Shown here piece after piece: positions 59,257 to 64,000 of a DNA stretch of 64,000 bases. The stretch comes from Microcoleus sp. FACHB-61 (GTDB lineage: Bacteria > Cyanobacteriota > Cyanobacteriia > Cyanobacteriales > Microcoleaceae), in contig JACJNY010000061.1 in the NCBI GenBank assembly GCA_014695295.1, positions 124,001 through 188,000 on the forward strand, written 5' to 3'. The notes under the pieces were generated by a model, which saw only the letters and a list, made by a program, of their open reading frames with translations, ran no database searches and was not told the origin of the DNA. A program made the position numbers and the translations under genes. Every line of letters begins with the position of its first letter. The stretch's first letter is position 1.

Positions 59257-61071
59257 ATGGCGCGCCCTGAAAGTCCTTGCCTCAGTATAGCGATCGCTCG
59301 CCTGAGAACCGCTGGGGCAAACCATTTTGCCACTTGGGTTCTACAAGCTCCCTATCCCAGCGGGTACGTTCACCACGACTGTATGTGGCCCGATACCCTA
59401 TCCCAATCATGGAAAGCTTGGCAGGAAATGTTTTCGCCCTCCGGGACAATTCACGAATTGCCCCTAAATCCAGATGGCAGTTTCGTCTCGCCGGAAAACA
59501 CCCAGAATATACTGGCAGAAACTGAAAAACGAACACCGACGCCCTCAGTGCCTCTCCACCTCGGTCAAGGGGGGTGGGGCGACAGGAGGGAGCAGAATCC
59601 GCCGGCGCCACCGGCCAGCTACAGCAGCCGCCTGATGCAGCATTTGGGGATTAATCTTTGGCAGTGGCTGTTTGAAGGGCCGATTCAGGGTAGTCTCCAG
59701 GAAAGTAAAGGGATCGCGATCGGGCAAAATCTACCTTTGCGCGTGCGCGTAGACTTGCGCGAACCCTATTTAATTGCTTTGCCTTGGGAAATTATGCAGC
59801 CTCAAGCCGGTCAACCGGCAATTTCTCTGTCGCAGCAACTGCTTTTCAGCCGTACTACCAGTAATGTTGAACCTCTGCCGCCCCTGCATCCTGCAGAGTC
59901 GCTCAACATTTTGCTAGTTTTGGGACAAGCAGAACCCGGCCGCGGTGCTAATTCTCAATTTTCCAGCAGCAACAACCGTCATTTGCAGTTGGAAGCAGAA
60001 GCACTCGCCTTAGCTGGCGTTCTCGAAAGCGCTTTTCAAACCGACGACAGCGGCAAATATTTTGACATCAGCGTTCCGACTCGCGTCGATACTCTGATCG
60101 AACCTACTGCGGCGGAACTAATTTCTCGGCTGGAAACGGAAGCTTACAACATTCTGTTCTACGCAGGCCACGGGATACCGGGCCCCGACGGCGGTTTGCT
60201 GTTTTTGGGGCCGGAAACCGCGATTAATGGCACTGAACTGGCTCAGGTGTTAGTTCGGTGCCGCGTGACGCTGGCGGTGTTTAATGCCTGCTGGGGAGCT
60301 CAGCCCGCGGTGGAGAGGCTGCACTCAACTAACGGCCAGCAACAGGCGATCGCCCGCAGCAGTTTGGCTGAGGTACTGATCCATCACGGGGTGCCGGCGG
60401 TGTTGGGGATGCGGGACTCGATCGCCGATCGCGAGGCCCTGAGTTTTATCCAAACTTTTGCCCAAGCTTTGGCCGGGCGGATGTCAATCGATCGGGCCGT
60501 CGCCGTCGCCAGACAGCAGCTACTAACGCTCTACAAGTTCAATCAACCGGCTTGGACGCTGCCTGTGCTGTATATGCACCCTGAGTTTGACGGTCAACTA
60601 ACTGAGCCTGTAGATGACCTCAAAACAGAATTGCCTTTAAATTCTTCTACTCGGCTGGGACGGTTGCCGCCTTGTGCTTATTTGCGGGGGCGCGATCGAC
60701 CCAATGCCAAATCCACCGAATCGACCAATCAGGTTTGGCCGATTCGCGCGGGTATGGTTCGAGTCGGGCGCTGGGAAGAAAACGACGTAGTGATTCGAGA
60801 ACAGTGGGTTTCTCAAAAACACGCGGAGATTTTCTGCCGCAACAGTATCGGAGATAGCCCGGGGGAACCTAGCTACTTCCTGCGCGATTTTTCTCGTTAT
60901 GGGACTCTAGTTTTGGGGCCTGAGGGATGGCAGAGAGTTCACCACCAAGAATTGCTGCTGCGATCGGGCACTCAGCTAAAATTTGGCAGTTCTCAAGGTC
61001 AGATTTTTGAGTTCACTATTGAGGTTCCAAAAACTTCCGGCTACAGTGAGACTGATTGCGGAACGAATTAA
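59257..61071 (+). CDS. CHAT peptidase-like domain fused to an FHA domain
   Basis: The 604-residue protein has an uncharacterised N-terminal region (1-190), a CHAT domain (about 205-440) with the clan CD His305 (LFYAGHGIPG) and Cys345 (VFNACWGAQ) dyad, and a C-terminal FHA domain (about 497-595) with MVRVGRWEENDVVI, VSQKHAEI and a YGTLV strand. Both catalytic residues are present, so peptidase activity is plausible. The FHA domain should bind phosphothreonine peptides, pointing to kinase-controlled action. There is no signal peptide. A small gene follows 160 bp downstream. The ATG has only a weak ribosome-binding site. Confidence 0.9.
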   Translation: MARPESPCLSIAIARLRTAGANHFATWVLQAPYPSGYVHHDCMWPDTLSQSWKAWQEMFSPSGTIHELPLNPDGSFVSPENTQNILAETEKRTPTPSVPLHLGQGGWGDRREQNPPAPPASYSSRLMQHLGINLWQWLFEGPIQGSLQESKGIAIGQNLPLRVRVDLREPYLIALPWEIMQPQAGQPAISLSQQLLFSRTTSNVEPLPPLHPAESLNILLVLGQAEPGRGANSQFSSSNNRHLQLEAEALALAGVLESAFQTDDSGKYFDISVPTRVDTLIEPTAAELISRLETEAYNILFYAGHGIPGPDGGLLFLGPETAINGTELAQVLVRCRVTLAVFNACWGAQPAVERLHSTNGQQQAIARSSLAEVLIHHGVPAVLGMRDSIADREALSFIQTFAQALAGRMSIDRAVAVARQQLLTLYKFNQPAWTLPVLYMHPEFDGQLTEPVDDLKTELPLNSSTRLGRLPPCAYLRGRDRPNAKSTESTNQVWPIRAGMVRVGRWEENDVVIREQWVSQKHAEIFCRNSIGDSPGEPSYFLRDFSRYGTLVLGPEGWQRVHHQELLLRSGTQLKFGSSQGQIFEFTIEVPKTSGYSETDCGTN

Positions 61072-61231
61072 GGTGCGGATGTAGCTAATGAAGGCAATCG
61101 GCGATCGGCACAGCAAAGTTCTGGGCGTTGAGTCTCAAATCTGAAGTTAAAAGAGTTACTCACAACTCGCAACTCGCATTTTGCAAAGTCCCGGTTCTGT
61201 ATTTTATTTTTCCTACTTTAGGTATTACATC

Positions 61232-61813
61232 ATGGCTAGCCAATCTCCTGATTCTCAATATTTTCGCGACTCGCAAACTCAGGCCCAGATGGAACTTCTC
61301 GCCACAATTGTTCAGACTGATGTTGCTTATCCCTGGAATCCCGCACAGCTTGAATCAGAATCTTATTTGACTGCCCTAGAGCAGGAATTTGCCCTGTCTG
61401 ATTCCTTCAGCGACAGCGATATTGCCCAGAAGTCGCAAGTTCTATTCGCGCAATTAGAACAAGTTTGGCTGACGACTGCTGTGCAAAAGTCTTTGCGTGA
61501 AAAATTTGCTCGCGTTCCTCAAGATTTTCTGACCCGCATCGCTCAAAGCGTTCAAAACGCAACTGTTAAGTATCAATCTTTAGCTGACCAAATGGTAGAG
61601 TGCGTGTTAGATATTTTGCCTCAGTGGGCTGAAGAAGATTTGCAGGTGTTGGCGCGTCCTTTGGCTTATGCAATGCGAGATGTTGATTCGGAAGGGGCGG
61701 AATTGGTCATGGCGACTAGAAGACCTTGGGCCCAATTGTCGGAAATAGAACAAGCGAGAGTTAGTTTGGCTGCCGCCCGCTATGCAATCTCGCAATTAGC
61801 AATCTCTGATTAA
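61232..61813 (+). CDS. Helical protein of unknown function downstream of the CHAT-FHA gene
   Basis: From the ATG at 61232 (MASQSPDSQYFRDSQTQAQM) the product has 193 residues. It is soluble and mostly helical, with VLARPLAYAMRDVDSEGAEL and RVSLAAARYAISQLA near the end. A frame open from 61181 would add 17 unlikely residues. It lies 160 bp after the CHAT-FHA gene on the same strand and is followed by a terminator, so the two may form a unit. I do not recognise the family. Confidence 0.75.
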   Translation: MASQSPDSQYFRDSQTQAQMELLATIVQTDVAYPWNPAQLESESYLTALEQEFALSDSFSDSDIAQKSQVLFAQLEQVWLTTAVQKSLREKFARVPQDFLTRIAQSVQNATVKYQSLADQMVECVLDILPQWAEEDLQVLARPLAYAMRDVDSEGAELVMATRRPWAQLSEIEQARVSLAAARYAISQLAISD

Positions 61814-62391
61814 TTGTTTGATGAGTGGATTTCTGTACTGCGATCGCGGTAATTTTTTTAAATTAATATAAAATTTGTCTACCTTTAGCTAGATGTCAAA
61901 TTCGTCTATTTCTTAACCCGTAGGGATTGCTATATTTTGATATAGCAATCCTATTTGGTTTATAGACACGATAATTTGTTGTTGAACGATACCAACCGCG
62001 CCCGACGGTGAGGACGTTCTTAATTGCACAAATATGAGTTGTTATATTAGACAAGATTGCATAGATTCGCAAACTATGTTGAAATGCCTCGGCGTTGCAT
62101 CTGCGGTTTTCCTATCAATCAAAGTTTTATGCAATAAATCTATTGCTTCTTCCCTCTCTCTTAGATAACTAAAGCGTTCTTCCTTCTTGCTTCAACATCT
62201 GCTATACCTTGCCCGGATTGGACAGGCTCAGGGGTTTGGCAGCAGGAAGCAAGATGAACTATCATACAATTGTCAGAATATTAAAAAATGTAAATATAAT
62301 AAGTGGGGTGTGCCGGAATTTTAAACGGGATTAAAAAGTGCACAGCAGGAAACCCTGACTGTTGCAGGTACGATCGGGAATTTCACATTTT
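61814..62391. other. Intergenic region before the cellulose synthase-like gene
   Basis: A terminator occupies 61924-61951. The remaining part is AT-rich and must hold the promoter of the glycosyltransferase gene. I searched it by eye for a c-di-GMP riboswitch core and did not find one. Confidence 0.5.
61924..61951 (+). terminator. Terminator-like hairpin after the helical protein gene
   Basis: GGATTGCTATA (61924-61934) and TATAGCAATCC (61941-61951) are perfect 11-base arms with a TTTTGA loop, followed by TATTTGGTTT. It lies 111 bases past the stop. Confidence 0.65.
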
Positions 62392-64000
62392 ATGACAACT
62401 TCAAGATTTGACCTTCAAGAGTTGAAACGCCGCTTTTGGCGGATTTCGCGGGTGCCGGCGGCAACGCTAGTGGTGTTGGGGGCAGTTGCTTTCGCAGGTG
62501 CGATCGCCGGGGCCTGGTTTGCAGGTGAAGGTACAGTCAGCGGTATTTTTGCCACAATCAACACTTGGCAGCAAAACCCGCCTGTGTGGCTGCAAGTGTC
62601 TGCTACGAGCAAGATGTATTTGTTAGTGCCGACTTTTGTACTGGTTTCGGCCGCTTTAGCTGCCATTAAAATTTCGCCTCAGCCGCAGAAATGGTCGCGC
62701 GCTGTGGTAGTTGCAATAGTTCTGGCTTTAACGATTCGCTACGTTTTGTGGCGATCGCTCGCTACTCTCAATTTAAGCGATCCCCTCAACGGTATCTTTA
62801 GTTTGGGGCTGTTTTTCCTAGAAATGTTAATGGTTTTCACCACCAGCATTCAACTGTATTTAATGCTGAAAGTGAAAGATCGGCGTCGAGAAGCCGATTG
62901 CATGGCAGTTGCAGTTGAAGCGGGAAACTTTGCCCCGCGCGTAGATATTTTTATCCCAACTTACAACGAACCCGCTTTTATTTTACGGCGCACAGTCATA
63001 GGCTGTCAAGCTTTAGATTATGCCAACAAAAAAGTATATTTGCTCGACGATACCAAGCGCCCTGAAATCAAATTGCTGGCAAAAGAGCTGGGATGCGAGT
63101 ATATAACAAGACCCGATAATATTCACGCTAAAGCTGGAAACATCAATCACGCCACAGCCCTAACTAATGGAGAACTAATTGTAGTTTTCGATGCAGATTT
63201 TATTCCTACTAAAAACTTTTTAACAAGAACAGTTGGATTTTTTCAAAATTCCCAAATCGCCCTCGTTCAAACACCGCAAAGCTTTTACAACCACGACCCC
63301 ATCGCCCGCAATTTAGGTTTAGAAAATGTGCTGGCGCCGGAAGAAGAAGTATTTTACAGGCAAATTGAAATCATCAAAGACAGCGCCGACAGCGTGGTTT
63401 GTTGCGGCACATCTTTTGTAGTTAGGCGCAGTGCTTTAGAAACAGCGGGAGGCTTGGTCACCGATTCAATATGCGAAGATTATTTTACCGGAATTCGGCT
63501 GTCAGCAACCGGGTATCGCTTAGTTTATTTAGATGAAAAATTGAGTGCTGGTTTGGCCGCTGAAAATATAGAAGCTCATCTAACTCAAAGGTTTCGCTGG
63601 GCGCGAGGCACGCTTCAGGCATTTTTTATTGATTCCAATCCTTTAACGATTCGCGGCCTCAGATTCGTACAAAGGCTGTGTCACTTGGAAGGATTGCTGC
63701 ACTGGTTTACCAGTTTAACCAGGGTTTTGTTTCTGTTGATGCCTTTAGCTTATTCGTTTCTCGGCATACTTCCTTTGCGGGCAAGTGCCGGGGAATTGCT
63801 GTACTTTTTCCTGCCTTACTATTTGGTGCAAGTTACTGTGTTTTCTTGGCTGAACCGCCGATCGCGATCGGCTTTGCTTTCTGATGTTTATTCTTTTGTC
63901 CAGTGTATACCTTTAGCGGTGACGGTGGTGAGTGCCATGCTGAATCCTTTTGAGAAAGGGTTTCAGGTGACGCCAAAAGGAATTGCGAGCGATCGCTTTC
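62392..64000 (+). CDS. Cellulose synthase catalytic subunit-like glycosyltransferase (GT2), 3' end outside window
   Basis: The visible 536 residues start MTTSRFDLQELKRRFWRISR. Four or more N-terminal membrane segments (about 24-44, 81-96, 101-119 and 137-158) precede the GT2 domain. The BcsA motifs are all present: DDTKRP near 219, DADF near 269, TPQSFYN, the TED-like CEDYFTG near 361 and QRFRWARGTLQ near 399. Further membrane helices follow from about 430. It would polymerise UDP-glucose into a beta-glucan across the membrane. The C-terminal PilZ (c-di-GMP) domain, if present, lies outside the window. Cyanobacterial homologues make cellulose for aggregation. Confidence 0.92.
   Translation, partial: MTTSRFDLQELKRRFWRISRVPAATLVVLGAVAFAGAIAGAWFAGEGTVSGIFATINTWQQNPPVWLQVSATSKMYLLVPTFVLVSAALAAIKISPQPQKWSRAVVVAIVLALTIRYVLWRSLATLNLSDPLNGIFSLGLFFLEMLMVFTTSIQLYLMLKVKDRRREADCMAVAVEAGNFAPRVDIFIPTYNEPAFILRRTVIGCQALDYANKKVYLLDDTKRPEIKLLAKELGCEYITRPDNIHAKAGNINHATALTNGELIVVFDADFIPTKNFLTRTVGFFQNSQIALVQTPQSFYNHDPIARNLGLENVLAPEEEVFYRQIEIIKDSADSVVCCGTSFVVRRSALETAGGLVTDSICEDYFTGIRLSATGYRLVYLDEKLSAGLAAENIEAHLTQRFRWARGTLQAFFIDSNPLTIRGLRFVQRLCHLEGLLHWFTSLTRVLFLLMPLAYSFLGILPLRASAGELLYFFLPYYLVQVTVFSWLNRRSRSALLSDVYSFVQCIPLAVTVVSAMLNPFEKGFQVTPKGIASDRF

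Overview
The window is chromosomal DNA of a cyanobacterium, most probably a filamentous Oscillatoriales (Microcoleus/Oscillatoria-like). The evidence is a photosystem I PsaK subunit, a high-light-inducible protein, the carotenoid ketolase CrtO, cyanobacterium-specific families (DUF3082, DUF4347, NIL protein next to sulfate permeases), an ethylene-receptor-like histidine kinase, very frequent GCGATCGC (HIP1) octamers and many tandem heptanucleotide repeats. The genus is an inference; no rRNA lies in the window.

Layout. 1-4458 (-): the N-terminal 1486 codons of a giant surface protein (DUF4347, glycine-rich beta-helix region, seven SdrD_B-like repeats, Pro/Thr/Ala linker) running off the left edge. 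5140-8557 (-): sulfate uptake operon sbpA-cysT-cysW-NIL protein, without cysA. 8936-11092 (+): seven-bladed WD40 protein. 11.1-14.6 kb: an accessory island with two 103-bp MITE copies in opposite orientation, a transposase tail, a structured RNA candidate, a lipocalin-like gene, an AT-rich hotdog-like gene, a P450 fragment cut by one MITE, palindromic repeats, tRNA-Thr(UGU) and a dead short-chain dehydrogenase. 14.8-25.5 kb (-): EF-hand protein, aminopeptidase P with an aminotransferase, SbcC and SbcD separated by a repeat element, a partly duplicated DUF433/DUF5615 toxin-antitoxin-like locus and a KirBac potassium channel. 25.5-36 kb: small membrane and stress-type proteins, a saccharopine dehydrogenase-like reductase, CrtO, a TPR protein and a YbjQ-family protein. 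36-40 kb: MetH and an orphan Phd-like antitoxin. 40.2-43 kb (-): DUF488, DUF488, dual OB-fold protein and a coiled-coil protein. 43-48.8 kb: DUF3082, ispE and rsmA, with an ethylene-receptor-like kinase inserted between ispE and rsmA, then galK and a cupin-like gene. 49-53 kb: SRPBCC protein, bacterial eRF1-like protein, psaK and hli. 53.4-64 kb (+): hflX (apparently starting at a non-AUG codon), a PEP-CTERM protein, grxC-gshB (glutathione), a Gfo/Idh/MocA oxidoreductase, a CHAT-FHA protein with a small downstream partner, and the 5' part of a cellulose-synthase-like glycosyltransferase.

How the genes fit together. Clear functional units are sulfate import, SbcCD double-strand-end processing, glutathione synthesis and use, methionine synthesis, and photosystem I and light protection (psaK/hli, crtO). 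Possible conflict or signalling modules are the DUF433/DUF5615 locus, the DUF488/dual-OB cluster, the CHAT-FHA pair and the WD40 protein. A recurrent pattern is a tandem heptanucleotide repeat (GATTTTA on the + strand) that touches the start codons of three separate minus-strand genes (sbcC, the dual-OB gene and the DUF3082 gene) where a Shine-Dalgarno sequence would be expected.
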